The notes beneath the pieces are model-generated. The model was not told the origin of the DNA, did no database searches, and was given only the letters and a program-made list of their open reading frames with translations. The translations under genes were made by a program, and so were the position numbers. Positions 20,719 to 27,776 of a stretch of 27,776 nucleotides of DNA are shown here, piece after piece. Location of the stretch: the IMG/VR virus record IMGVR_UViG_3300000115_000066, positions 1 to 27,776 of that record; one strand, 5' to 3'. Position 1 is the first letter of the stretch; the number at the start of each line of letters is the position of its first letter. The stretch comes from a virus.

Positions 20719-20787
20719 AGATATGACAGTCTTTAAATACCTTTTAGTCCAATTATAGCTTAGCTTAGGATAATAGGTAAAAAGGTA
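20714..20787 (+). ncRNA. Two tandem stem-loops downstream of the nuclease
   Basis: TTTAAAG (20714-20720, over the nuclease stop) pairs perfectly with CTTTAAA (20731-20737). The next base begins a second, longer hairpin: TACCTTTT (20738-20745) with AAAAGGTA (20780-20787), then CCAATTAT (20749-20756) with ATAATAGG (20770-20777, one mismatch), and a 13-nt loop AGCTTAGCTTAGG. This compact fold in a non-coding gap could be a small RNA or a 3' stabiliser. Confidence 0.45.
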
Positions 20788-20800
20788 GCAAATGAAACAG

Positions 20801-20835
20801 TAAAGGGCACAAGGTTGGCGTCTTAGTGCCCTTTA
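20801..20835 (+). terminator. Strong perfect stem-loop (copy F)
   Basis: TAAAGGGCAC (20801-20810) pairs perfectly over 10 bp with GTGCCCTTTA (20826-20835), loop 15 nt, ending in CCCTTTATAAC. It closes the nuclease transcript 27 bp before the next gene. The ACATAGGAGTTACAAATG stretch downstream carries the next ribosome site. Confidence 0.75.
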
Positions 20836-20861
20836 TAACTATTTTAACATAGGAGTTACAA

Positions 20862-21026
20862 ATGATTAATACTAAAAATAAAGTATCAGAAGAACAATTA
20901 TGGAAAAAATATGATATAGTAATTGATGCTTTAGATAAAATAATAACAACTCACGCAGATAGTGGAACACTTAAAAATATAGCTAAAAAAGCTATAAAAG
21001 ATTCAAAGCTAACGTTAGGAAATTAA
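20862..21026 (+). CDS. 54-aa helical protein, unknown
   Basis: The frame starts at ATG 20862 with AGGAG 6 bp upstream and encodes MINTKNKVSEEQLWKKYDIV followed by IDALDKIITTHADSGTLKNI. Two or three amphipathic helices are predicted. It is the first gene of a run that includes a zinc knuckle and an AbrB-like protein. No family recognised. Confidence 0.65.
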   Translation: MINTKNKVSEEQLWKKYDIVIDALDKIITTHADSGTLKNIAKKAIKDSKLTLGN

Positions 21027-21028
21027 TA

Positions 21029-21244
21029 ATGGAATATTATAAACCTAAAGAAAATTGGTTATTAAAAGGAGAAGTACCAGAAAAAAGAAAAAAAAGTAAT
21101 AAGAAGTACACATTAAAATATTGCATTAAATGTGAAAAAACATGGGAAATAGATTGCACTAAAACGACAATGAGATATGGAAGCTTACCTACTTATGGAT
21201 TAAAAAGAAAAACTTGTAAATATTGTAAAAAGGAAAACAAATGA
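21029..21244 (+). CDS. Zinc-knuckle protein
   Basis: The 71-aa product starts MEYYKPKENWLLKGEVPEKR, with a basic linker and a metal-binding half: CIKC (about 32-35) and CKYC (about 63-66), plus Cys43. CxxC-x27-CxxC is a zinc-ribbon spacing, and the flanking Lys/Arg-rich stretches (KRKTCKYCKKENK) would suit nucleic-acid binding. Its end overlaps the AbrB-like gene as ATGA. It might be a transcription factor of the early block. This is inferred. Confidence 0.7.
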   Translation: MEYYKPKENWLLKGEVPEKRKKSNKKYTLKYCIKCEKTWEIDCTKTTMRYGSLPTYGLKRKTCKYCKKENK

Positions 21245-21402
21245 ACATTGCAAAATTAAAAATAGACAAAAGAGGAAGAATAAGTCTTCCACTTCAATTT
21301 CTAAAAGCTAACAATATAATACCAGATGAGGTTGAAGTAGTAATTAAACCAACTAATTCTGATTTTATAAAACTATATTTTGACAAAAAGGAGAAAAAAT
21401 GA
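21241..21402 (+). CDS. AbrB-like (SpoVT/AbrB) DNA-binding protein
   Basis: This 53-aa protein, MNIAKLKIDKRGRISLPLQF at the start, shows the swapped-hairpin pattern of AbrB/MazE DNA-binding domains: strand KLKID, turn RGRISLP, strand, then EVEVVIKPTNSDFIKLYF. Known relatives bind DNA as dimers, as transition-state regulators or as antitoxins. No toxin gene is adjacent, so a phage regulator is more likely than a toxin-antitoxin pair. It starts in the zinc-knuckle gene (ATGA) and ends in ATGA with the membrane peptide. A close promoter operator cannot be pointed out. Confidence 0.7.
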   Translation: MNIAKLKIDKRGRISLPLQFLKANNIIPDEVEVVIKPTNSDFIKLYFDKKEKK

Positions 21403-21524
21403 CACCATATATATTATATGAAATAGCAACAACGCAAGTGTTTGATAATTTATTTATTGGATTTTGCATTGTAATCTTTTACTATTTAAATAAAATGGAC
21501 AGAAGAAACTATCATAATAAATAA
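21399..21524 (+). CDS. 41-aa single-span membrane protein
   Basis: The frame starts at 21399 (ATGA overlap, AAGGAG upstream) and encodes MTPYILYEIATTQVFDNLFI, then GFCIVIFYYLN and a basic end (KMDRRNYHNK). One transmembrane helix covers about residues 16-31. It is the third tiny membrane protein of the early block, after 11255-11347 and 13678-13812. Function unknown. Confidence 0.6.
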   Translation: MTPYILYEIATTQVFDNLFIGFCIVIFYYLNKMDRRNYHNK

Positions 21525-21539
21525 CGTTAACTAAACTGA

Positions 21540-21582
21540 AGCAGGAAACAGTAGAACACGCTAGCCTTCGACCTTTCCTGCT
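21540..21582 (+). terminator. Stem-loop (copy H) with long loop
   Basis: AGCAGGAAA (21540-21548) pairs perfectly with TTTCCTGCT (21574-21582) around a 25-nt loop. Outside it TAAAC (21532-21536) can pair with GTTTA (21586-21590). Its place after the membrane-peptide stop fits a terminator or processing site. There is no U-run, but an A-rich stretch follows. Confidence 0.6.
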
Positions 21583-21604
21583 GACGTTTAAAAAAGGATT
21601 TACA

Positions 21605-21769
21605 ATGATTTACTATATTAAAAAACCAAAATACTATCCTATATACGAATTACACGTTAAAGGATCGTGTTACACTATTAGAAAAGAAAATAAAATAGTA
21701 AAATACTTAGATGGTGCTTATGGTCATAAAAAATGTTTAAATGATGCACTAAAATGGGTAAGGAGTTAA
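21605..21769 (+). CDS. 54-aa basic protein, unknown
   Basis: The frame starts at ATG 21605, with AAAGGATTTACA before it, and encodes MIYYIKKPKYYPIYELHVKG and later YLDGAYGHKKCLNDALKWVR. Aromatic and basic residues dominate. Two short strands followed by a helix are predicted. The next ATG follows 1 bp after its stop. No family recognised. Confidence 0.65.
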   Translation: MIYYIKKPKYYPIYELHVKGSCYTIRKENKIVKYLDGAYGHKKCLNDALKWVRS

Positions 21770-21770
21770 T

Positions 21771-22103
21771 ATGTTTGAACATGAAAAAAACATGGAACAT
21801 CCTATGTATAAAAAAGGATTTCAATATGTATTTGATCATTATGGAGTTCCTGAAAAACCATCAGAAGAATTAATTAGATTAAAAAAAGAACTTAATTTAA
21901 GAAAAGAAACTATTAAAATTCTTAATGAAATAAAAAATAACAATATTACATTAATAAAAATTAATTCTAAATTAGATCTTAGTCGTAATTATTATAAAAA
22001 AACTCTTAATAAGTTAAGAGCAAAACATAAAATACTTACGTCTAAATGGTACGTAAAACTATTTTTATATTTAGAAAATAAAATTAGATATATTAATAAC
22101 TAA
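21771..22103 (+). CDS. Putative helix-turn-helix protein
   Basis: The 110-aa protein starts MFEHEKNMEHPMYKKGFQYV. A helical leader contains EELIRLKKELNLRKETIKIL. The segment TLIKINSKLDLSRNYYKKTL (about 63-82), followed by NKLRAKHKI, has the spacing of a helix-turn-helix: helix, LDLS turn, recognition helix with Arg/Asn/Tyr, then a third helix. A basic, aromatic end follows. It is the last rightward gene before the convergent stem-loop. A regulator of late genes would suit the position, but this is inference. AAGGAG precedes ATG. Confidence 0.6.
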   Translation: MFEHEKNMEHPMYKKGFQYVFDHYGVPEKPSEELIRLKKELNLRKETIKILNEIKNNNITLIKINSKLDLSRNYYKKTLNKLRAKHKILTSKWYVKLFLYLENKIRYINN

Positions 22104-22106
22104 CAA

Positions 22107-22149
22107 TAGGGCATAGTAACTTTCGTTATTTTAACGTTACTGTGTCCTA
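22107..22149. terminator. Convergent stem-loop (probable bidirectional terminator)
   Basis: TAGGGCATAGTAAC (22107-22120) pairs over 14 bp (two G-U) with GTTACTGTGTCCTA (22136-22149), loop 15 nt. It sits alone between the last rightward gene and the end of the leftward giant gene, 35 bp from its stop. A hairpin here would end transcripts from both sides, although U-runs are only moderate (GTAATTTTAAA on the right). Confidence 0.75.
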
Positions 22150-22184
22150 GTAATTTTAAACAACAATCCTTTTGTATTTTTTTA

Positions 22185-25100
22185 CTAATTTAAATACTCT
22201 TTTATTTCTCTACGTTTTCTGTTCTCATCTTTCATTCGTTTGATTCTGCTACGAACTTGTTGATTAGGTAAACGTAATAATATTTCAGGTGCACGCTCTA
22301 AACCACGTTTTGGTCTGTCATCTGCTAATTGTTTAATTTGCCTAATACCTCTACCAAATGGTAACATAGTATACATAGTGTAATTAGTAAAGTCTTCTAC
22401 GTTTCCTGTAAGCAGTTCTCCAAACGCTTCTGGAACTCTTGCAATAGGTGGTTTAAGGACGTTTAGTGGGCCAAGTTTAGAATCAAAAAAAGCCATTTCT
22501 TTTTCTTTCTTGTCTCCAAATGTATAATCAGCTAATGCTTGTACCCAATCCCAAGGTGGTGGTAATGTAGTGTCAAATAAACTAAACATAAACGCACTAC
22601 CTAGTGCATACATAAACATATCTATAGCAAAAGTATCTTTGAATCTATTGTACGATTCACTTCCTTCTCTAAAACCATTTAACTTTGCTTGTCTGTAAAA
22701 TTCTTTACGCATACGAATACTATTAAATACAAATAATTTAAACCTACCTAATACTTTACCAGTAGACGTTCTCATAAAAGCAGGTCTTGCTGCATTTTGA
22801 TATAAAAACTGTGTCATTTCAATACCACGTTCAGCACGTTCAAATACATATTGATCAGCTAATGATAAATCTTTACCAGCTTCTTTAAATCCTTCTACTG
22901 CTTGCATACCATGAGATATAAATGCATTTAATCTATTAACACGTTCACTTTGTTTCATTAAGTATCCACCAGCATTAAGCATTACATCTGAAACACCGTA
23001 ACGTTTAACAACTTCACGAACACTCTCGTCACGATTTCCTTTTTTACTTTTAGCTGCTTTAATAAAATCACGCTGAAAATCTTTTATGTTAACACCTACA
23101 TTCTTTAATTGAGTTTTTAAGCCTTCATTATATTCAAACTCGTTTTTAATATAGTTCTCTATAACGCCACGTTCTTCTAAATATGTCATTAACTCTTTAC
23201 GATTCTTAACAAACTCTCCATTAAATAATTTTAATACAGGTTTACCTTTAGAATCAGAAAGTAATGTTCTATATACTCGATCATTATTAAAAGAGTTCAT
23301 ATAATTTTTAACACCAGCACTACCTACAGTCATTGTAGCACCACCAAATATATTAGTAGACCACGTTCCAGTATTTGCTAGTAAACTAAGTAATTGGTAT
23401 TGAGCTTCTAATCTTCCAAGATTATGAATCTTTCTACTAAAATACTCTTTTCTAGCTTCTCCATCTTTAGGAACAGCTTGATTGTCAAAGAAAGATATTT
23501 TCTTTCCTTTGCCTAATTTTTTTTGATACAACTTTTCTAATTGTTTAATCATTACAGCATCTGAAGTAACATAATGCATGTTCTTTTTATTAAGGTGTAA
23601 TAATTGTTTTCCTTGAGAAGTTAACATTTTTTCACTATAAAAAGACTGAAATCCTAATGCATCTCTAGCATATAGCCTTACATAATCTGTCCATACATCT
23701 TTATAGTCTTTATAGCGTAAACTTTCAGGTATAGCACCAGCACTGCCTTTATATAAGCTTTTAAAATATTTTTCTTCTTTTGTACTTGGTTTGTATTCAA
23801 AATTATTTACTAATAAATCAATTTCATTTTGAGCTTTTAGTTTTAAAATATTTTTAAAATATCCAGAAATTAAATTATTTTGATAATCTATTATAGAATC
23901 AAAGCTACGTTTATAAGGAGAATTACCCTGTGCAAGAAACGGGCTTTCAAACATTTTATTTACACTAAGATTAGATTCTCCTTTTATAGGAGTAGAAGAT
24001 GCTATATCTATTACATCATTTAAATTAAAAAATGGATTATTCTGTTCCATACGTCTCGCTAATCTTAAATACTCTGCTTTAGGTAGTGTTTTCTTTTGCT
24101 CTGCTAACCATTTTATTTGCTCCAATAATAACTTTTCATTAGAATTTTTAAAAGAATGATGCATAAACGTTTCATATTTACGTGGTACAAACATGTCAAA
24201 TTTGTTATCAGCTCTGTATTTTTCACGATACGCTTTTGCATCTTCTGGTTTATCATGCTTCAATGATTTTTCTAACTTATATTCATAACGATAACGTAAT
24301 ACTCCTTCTATACCAACATCTTTAATTATATTTTTAGTTTGTTCACGAGCATTTATAACTTCACGTTCAAATGTTTTAAAATCAAATTTACCATTACGAT
24401 CATATTTAATATATTTGTTAACATTTTCATACTTAAAATCTTTATCTATACTTGACCAATTAAATCTTTTGCTATTACTTTTTGTAGTAATCCATTGATT
24501 TTCTTGCTTTATCCAAAAGTCTGTAGTTTCATTATTAAACTTTTCAAACTTTACTCTGTTTATTTTAGGATCAAGTTTATTTAATGTTATTTCACCTTCT
24601 CTAAGTTTAAATATATTTTCCATATACAACTTTTGTTCTGCTATAGACAACTGACTATGTATTTGTTCTAACTTAGCACGTTCTACATGAGAAGTATTTT
24701 TATATCGTTCTGATCCTGCTTCACTTTTTTTAGCAGCATTAGCAATTTTACCAACAGGAGAAACTGCTACTTTAACATTTCTTTTAACAAAACCTTTACT
24801 GGTTTGTACTGGAGCATTAATAATTGTATGGTAACTATTAAACATGCCTTTTGCTACCATTTTTTCGTTTATAGTTTTAGGGTGTACATACCAATTACTT
24901 AATTTAAAATCTAATTCTTTATTTGTATTTATAGATTCTAAGTATCTATTTACCATACGTATGCCATTAATATCTAATGTAGTAGCATCTTTAGCTATAT
25001 AATTCTCACTGTTGTTTAAGGTAAATCCTTCATACCATTGGTTAAAATCTTTTTTCATTTCTGGATGCACATCAATTGCAGATTGAAACTTTTTAATTTC

Positions 25101-27776
25101 TTTAAGGTCACCTTTAAATAAAGCCAATCCTTCTAAACTTTTGTTACGAATAGCATCGTTTATTTTTGTTGTAAGCTCTCTGCCTTCTGCAATAGTAGTT
25201 TCATTCTTAACAGCTTCTATATCAGCTTGTTTTATATCTAAACTACCTTCCATTTTCATAGCACGATCATAAATAGTATCCATGCGTTGATAAAATGTTT
25301 TTTTAGCAGCCATAGGTATCATAGGTGAACCATGAATTAATTTATTATATTGAGGTTGGTTTACGCCTTTCTGTAATTCACGTATAGGACTTAACAACCA
25401 ATAATTAAAATAATCCTGCAACATCCCTTCAGGCAATTTTTGAGCAAGTTCTAATTGTAATAATTCATTTTGAGTCTTTACTATTTTAGCATCTATATCG
25501 TTATTAAGAACATTGTCTCTTTCTTTTTTATTAGAAAGTTTATCTGCTAATCGCTTTACTTCATAAGCTCGTTCTTTTATCTGAGGAATAAATTCAGAAA
25601 CACTATTAACATTTTTATTTTGTTTTGCAAATTCTGTTTGGACTTTAACATACTGGTCTGATAACAATTCTATAGTAGCGTATTGACCAAGTTCTTTACC
25701 AATAAAATCTAATCCTTCTTCAATCTTTTTTGTATCACCCTTAAACAATTCTTCTATTCTTTTAGGAGTTGCAAATGAAAGCTCTTTAGCAATTATTTTA
25801 TAAAAATCTTGCAATTCCTTAGAAGTTACATTGTTTCTTATTTCAAAATTTCCTTCAATATTTTTAAACAAACCATTAGGAGATAATATATTTTCATATA
25901 ATACTCTTTGAGCATTTTGTAAATTTTTAAACTGATATGATTCTTTATCAAAACCTAAACGTTGCATTTCAAATTGTATTTTAGGATTTGTAGAATTAAT
26001 ACCTTTTGTTTTTTCTAGTATTCTATTTGATGAGTCTACTAATTCTAAAGCTTCAAATAAAGTTGGAGCCTTACGATTACCTTCATTGTCAAATATTTTT
26101 TGATGAGGTTTTACATTGTCGTTAGATATTTTCAATGCTTCAAATGCAGTGCCTTTAGCCATCTTCATAAAGTCTGTATATTTAATAAACTTTTTATTAT
26201 TTACTTCAAAAATAGAATTAAACAAAGTATCTCTGTATGTATTGTATGCTTTTAAATTAGGATCCTTACTGGCATCCGCTGATACGTTAACAATCTTAGT
26301 ACCTAAATCTAAAAAATGTCTATGGGCACTTATGCTTGAATCAGGTGATTGAGTCCGTAACGTTACTTTATGCTTACCAAAAGAAACCCTACCGCCATTT
26401 GCTTGTACATAATCATACATATTTTGCATTGCAATTTTTGCAGATAATCCGTATCCTAATCCTTGTTTACCTGTTGCAGAATTTCTTGCTGCTTCAAAAC
26501 GAAAACTAGGCGAAAACATCATAGCTTTATTGTTATTATAATCTTTAACAGATATTTCTGGTAGGTTTCCTTCAAACATTTTGTCTATCATTATTTGATA
26601 GTCTGACTTAGAACCGTTTTTATTAAACCAGTGACTTCTTTCCTTAGATACGCTTTCAAAATGTTTTATAACTTCTTTGTTTATGTTCTGAAATATTTTG
26701 ATGCTGTCTGCATCTTTGTCTGCTCCACCAAGATAGATGTTGTCTTTGTGATGGGTGAAAGAACCCGCCCCTTTCTGATTTGTAAAACCTCTGAATCGTA
26801 ATTTACGAGTACCAGACATCGAGTCAGCTGGTGTACGAATAGCAAGCAAAGTAAACACGTCATTCCACTCTGCCTTAGTTGGAGTTTTAACACCTTCAGG
26901 CATGGGTTCTTTCCCAGTATACATATCCCAAATCTTGCCAAGAGTGTATCGTTCACCGAACAATACCACAGGCATTTCTCGAAAACCGTTGTCAAGATAT
27001 ATTTCCCCCTCTTTCAAAGTTCTTGGAGACCATTCATTAATAAGCTTAACTAATCGAACTGCATGGCTATCTTTTGCTTCAGGTTTAAAATAACCTAGGG
27101 GTCTACCAGATAATTTTCCAGATCTAATATCGTTTAATATTACATCTCTTTTATCTGGCATATATCCTTTGTCAGTTTTACCCCTTAACCAACTTTCGTA
27201 TCTTTCTATAGCTTCTTTTGTGCTCCCAGTTCTTATAAATCTTTTATTTTTATAATAAGATGGACTCTTATCGTAAACAGAGGGTATGATAAAAGGGTTT
27301 CCATACTTAGAGCCCCTCATTATATTTATAGAATTTGCTGAATCAGGCTTTACTATAGTGGTTTGAGTAATAGAATAAGGATCTATGTCAGCATAGTTTA
27401 ACATCTCAGGTCTATAACCCTTTAACCAAGACTTACCAGCAGTTTCAATATGAGGATTAGACATACGTTTTGTTACGTATTTACGCAATGCGTTAAAATA
27501 ATTGTTTTTATTAAACGTCATAGAATGTTTTGCTACAAACGTTCCTTCTAATGCATTAGCCAATAATCTATTTACATCATGATATTCTCTAAATGCAGAA
27601 TCTGAATCAAATTCAAAAGATTCGTTTGCAGTTTTTTCTAACTCTCCTTTTAAATCTAATTTCATTAACCTATCAGATAAAAACTTTCCTATTGGAGTAT
27701 CAGGCTCTACTGTTAATTTTTCTAATACAAAATCTAAAGGTAGTTCTTCTAACTTCAATTCTGCTTTTTCGTATTC
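22185..27776 (-). CDS. Giant polyvalent internal virion protein (5' end beyond window)
   Basis: The frame is open from base 27776 (no start seen; a TTG at 27758 need not be the start) to a stop at 22185, giving 1863 codons before the stop. Counting from the TTG codon: residues 146-243 resemble DUF4326 (RGSKYGNPFIIPS, later GRPLGYFKPEAKDSHA), but the usual Cys residues of its C-terminal motif are replaced. Residues 301-356 (LLAIRTPADS, then LGGADKDADSIKIF) look like the catalytic barrel of two-barrel RNA polymerases with Asp347, Asp349, Asp351. A long Lys-rich helical middle follows, then GKVLGRFKLF (about 1667-1676) and one membrane helix (about 1712-1728). Size, multidomain make-up and membrane segment fit an injected polyvalent protein. 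A convergent stem-loop ends the transcript. Confidence 0.85.
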   Translation of the reverse strand, partial: EYEKAELKLEELPLDFVLEKLTVEPDTPIGKFLSDRLMKLDLKGELEKTANESFEFDSDSAFREYHDVNRLLANALEGTFVAKHSMTFNKNNYFNALRKYVTKRMSNPHIETAGKSWLKGYRPEMLNYADIDPYSITQTTIVKPDSANSINIMRGSKYGNPFIIPSVYDKSPSYYKNKRFIRTGSTKEAIERYESWLRGKTDKGYMPDKRDVILNDIRSGKLSGRPLGYFKPEAKDSHAVRLVKLINEWSPRTLKEGEIYLDNGFREMPVVLFGERYTLGKIWDMYTGKEPMPEGVKTPTKAEWNDVFTLLAIRTPADSMSGTRKLRFRGFTNQKGAGSFTHHKDNIYLGGADKDADSIKIFQNINKEVIKHFESVSKERSHWFNKNGSKSDYQIMIDKMFEGNLPEISVKDYNNNKAMMFSPSFRFEAARNSATGKQGLGYGLSAKIAMQNMYDYVQANGGRVSFGKHKVTLRTQSPDSSISAHRHFLDLGTKIVNVSADASKDPNLKAYNTYRDTLFNSIFEVNNKKFIKYTDFMKMAKGTAFEALKISNDNVKPHQKIFDNEGNRKAPTLFEALELVDSSNRILEKTKGINSTNPKIQFEMQRLGFDKESYQFKNLQNAQRVLYENILSPNGLFKNIEGNFEIRNNVTSKELQDFYKIIAKELSFATPKRIEELFKGDTKKIEEGLDFIGKELGQYATIELLSDQYVKVQTEFAKQNKNVNSVSEFIPQIKERAYEVKRLADKLSNKKERDNVLNNDIDAKIVKTQNELLQLELAQKLPEGMLQDYFNYWLLSPIRELQKGVNQPQYNKLIHGSPMIPMAAKKTFYQRMDTIYDRAMKMEGSLDIKQADIEAVKNETTIAEGRELTTKINDAIRNKSLEGLALFKGDLKEIKKFQSAIDVHPEMKKDFNQWYEGFTLNNSENYIAKDATTLDINGIRMVNRYLESINTNKELDFKLSNWYVHPKTINEKMVAKGMFNSYHTIINAPVQTSKGFVKRNVKVAVSPVGKIANAAKKSEAGSERYKNTSHVERAKLEQIHSQLSIAEQKLYMENIFKLREGEITLNKLDPKINRVKFEKFNNETTDFWIKQENQWITTKSNSKRFNWSSIDKDFKYENVNKYIKYDRNGKFDFKTFEREVINAREQTKNIIKDVGIEGVLRYRYEYKLEKSLKHDKPEDAKAYREKYRADNKFDMFVPRKYETFMHHSFKNSNEKLLLEQIKWLAEQKKTLPKAEYLRLARRMEQNNPFFNLNDVIDIASSTPIKGESNLSVNKMFESPFLAQGNSPYKRSFDSIIDYQNNLISGYFKNILKLKAQNEIDLLVNNFEYKPSTKEEKYFKSLYKGSAGAIPESLRYKDYKDVWTDYVRLYARDALGFQSFYSEKMLTSQGKQLLHLNKKNMHYVTSDAVMIKQLEKLYQKKLGKGKKISFFDNQAVPKDGEARKEYFSRKIHNLGRLEAQYQLLSLLANTGTWSTNIFGGATMTVGSAGVKNYMNSFNNDRVYRTLLSDSKGKPVLKLFNGEFVKNRKELMTYLEERGVIENYIKNEFEYNEGLKTQLKNVGVNIKDFQRDFIKAAKSKKGNRDESVREVVKRYGVSDVMLNAGGYLMKQSERVNRLNAFISHGMQAVEGFKEAGKDLSLADQYVFERAERGIEMTQFLYQNAARPAFMRTSTGKVLGRFKLFVFNSIRMRKEFYRQAKLNGFREGSESYNRFKDTFAIDMFMYALGSAFMFSLFDTTLPPPWDWVQALADYTFGDKKEKEMAFFDSKLGPLNVLKPPIARVPEAFGELLTGNVEDFTNYTMYTMLPFGRGIRQIKQLADDRPKRGLERAPEILLRLPNQQVRSRIKRMKDENRKRREIKEYLN

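Noticed and set aside
21241-21524. AbrB-like gene plus membrane peptide as a toxin-antitoxin pair
   Set aside because: The second gene is a 41-aa single-span peptide without toxin features, and the order and coupling match the rest of the operon.
26681-26995. 104-aa minus-strand frame inside the giant gene
   Set aside because: Other frame of the same strand within the giant coding region, covering the barrel-like segment; no start signal.

Overview
The window is part of an AT-rich tailed-phage (Caudoviricetes) genome. A podovirus-like phage of a bacterium, probably marine or aquatic, is the best guess. The evidence is a complete head-assembly cassette (small and large terminase, a long P22-type portal, scaffold, major capsid protein, decoration-like and adaptor-like proteins), a recombination/replication cassette (ERF annealase, SSB-like protein, primase-helicase, PD-(D/E)XK nuclease) and one giant virion-type protein. 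No host gene, integrase, rRNA, tRNA, IS element or CRISPR array was seen. Neither a DNA polymerase nor a T7-like RNA polymerase is in the window. The phage type and habitat are inferences.

Layout. (1) Positions 1-10561, minus strand, read right to left, form the late virion block: a small protein, TerS, two tiny proteins, TerL, portal, a 137-aa protein, scaffold, major capsid protein, decoration-like protein, neck/tail-completion proteins, and the start of a tail-fibre-like gene cut by the left edge. (2) Positions 10562-10994 are a 433-bp divergent control region. (3) Positions 10995-22103, plus strand, are the early block. It holds about thirty mostly tiny genes in tightly overlapping operons (ATGA and TAATG junctions), divided by non-coding gaps full of stem-loops. 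Recognisable members are a DUF932 protein, a histone-fold-like protein, a MazG-like protein, zinc-knuckle proteins, ERF, SSB-like protein, an archaeo-eukaryotic-type primase fused to an SF4 helicase, a resolvase-like nuclease, an AbrB-like protein and a putative HTH protein. (4) A strong convergent stem-loop at 22107-22149 separates this block from (5) a giant minus-strand gene (22185 to beyond the right edge, more than 1860 codons).

How it fits together. Rightward genes probably take over the host and replicate and recombine the DNA. Primase-helicase, annealase, SSB-like protein and nuclease sit in one run, and a polymerase would come from the host or from elsewhere in the genome. Leftward genes build and fill the head. 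The giant gene looks like an internal, injected polyvalent protein: a degenerate DUF4326 domain near the sequenced start, then a segment resembling the catalytic double-psi beta-barrel of two-barrel RNA polymerases (three aspartates, GADKDAD), and a C-terminal membrane-active region.

The points most worth following are that barrel motif, the phage-encoded histone fold, the recurrent stem-loops ending in CTTCCTTTAT, a possible pseudoknotted 5' leader at 11430-11519, and the palindrome cluster in front of TerS.
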